From an uncultured Pelagibacteraceae bacterium (GTDB lineage Bacteria; Pseudomonadota; Alphaproteobacteria; Pelagibacterales; Pelagibacteraceae), in assembly GCA_902581695.1 (NCBI GenBank), contig CACHOW010000003.1, positions 1-58,645 of the forward strand: 58,645 nucleotides of DNA, read 5' to 3'. Below the pieces are notes generated by a model that was not told where the DNA came from, did no database searches, and saw only the letters and a program-made list of their open reading frames with translations. The translations under genes and the position numbers were made by a program. This document shows positions 55,865 through 58,645 of the stretch, piece after piece (the stretch's first letter is position 1; the number at the start of each line of letters is the position of its first letter).

Positions 55865-58645
<2,781 letters not shown>

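Overview
The window is very AT-rich, densely packed DNA. It reads as a SAR11-clade alphaproteobacterium (Candidatus Pelagibacter or a close relative). The evidence is a proteorhodopsin followed by ferredoxin and a thioredoxin-reductase-like flavoprotein, very short intergenic gaps, 1-20 base overlaps between neighbouring genes, lysine/asparagine/isoleucine-rich proteins, an alphaproteobacterial-type DksA, and a yqeY-dnaG-rpoD operon facing carAB. I see no insertion sequence, prophage or CRISPR array, and no stretch over 300 bases lacks a gene.

Layout. 1-1001: the 5' end of a GT39-type membrane glycosyltransferase, then dksA with a near-consensus promoter and two overlapping micro-ORFs for single-pass membrane peptides. 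998-3807 (minus): blue-tuned proteorhodopsin, a terminator, 2Fe-2S ferredoxin, ferredoxin-NADP reductase, GST. 4024-6235: propionyl-CoA synthetase-like enzyme and an SMR transporter. 6241-9301: a small, extremely AT-rich glycan cassette (GT4, GT2, WecE-like aminotransferase). 9287-18610: housekeeping genes (dihydroorotase, ygfZ, MazG-like, fumC, AsmA-like, uvrD/pcrA, Xaa-Pro aminopeptidase).

18599-39923 (minus) is one long block of envelope and division genes. In transcription order it is rnpB, mraZ, ftsZ, rsmH, ftsL, ftsI, murE-murF fusion, mraY, murD, ftsW, murG, murC, murB, ddl, ftsQ, a 223-residue FtsA remnant, lpxC, bamD, ligA. Compared with the classical dcw cluster, ftsZ has moved to the head directly after mraZ. 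The position where ftsA normally sits holds a protein that looks like FtsA with its ATPase core deleted. The mraZ promoter carries three TGGG boxes with a 10-base period, which suggests MraZ autoregulation now reaches ftsZ directly.

39967-43680: AmpD-type amidase, mlaA and mlaC, a CAT-anticodon tRNA, a structurally divergent tRNA-Val(GAC), and an O-antigen-ligase-like membrane protein. 43691-47812 (minus): yqeY, dnaG, rpoD; the DnaG zinc finger has lost three of its four ligands. 47939-52334: carA-carB. 52331-58645: a 2OG-Fe(II) oxygenase with an ELM1-like protein, trxB with an ADP-ribosylglycohydrolase-fold protein, an aspartate aminotransferase, and the 5' part of uvrB, which runs off the window.

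The points I consider most worth a second look are the mini-FtsA with the relocated ftsZ, the divergent tRNA-Val, the zinc-ligand-less DnaG, the palindrome and hairpin ahead of proteorhodopsin, and the two micro-ORFs behind dksA. All functional calls come from reading motifs and gene order; no database search was possible.
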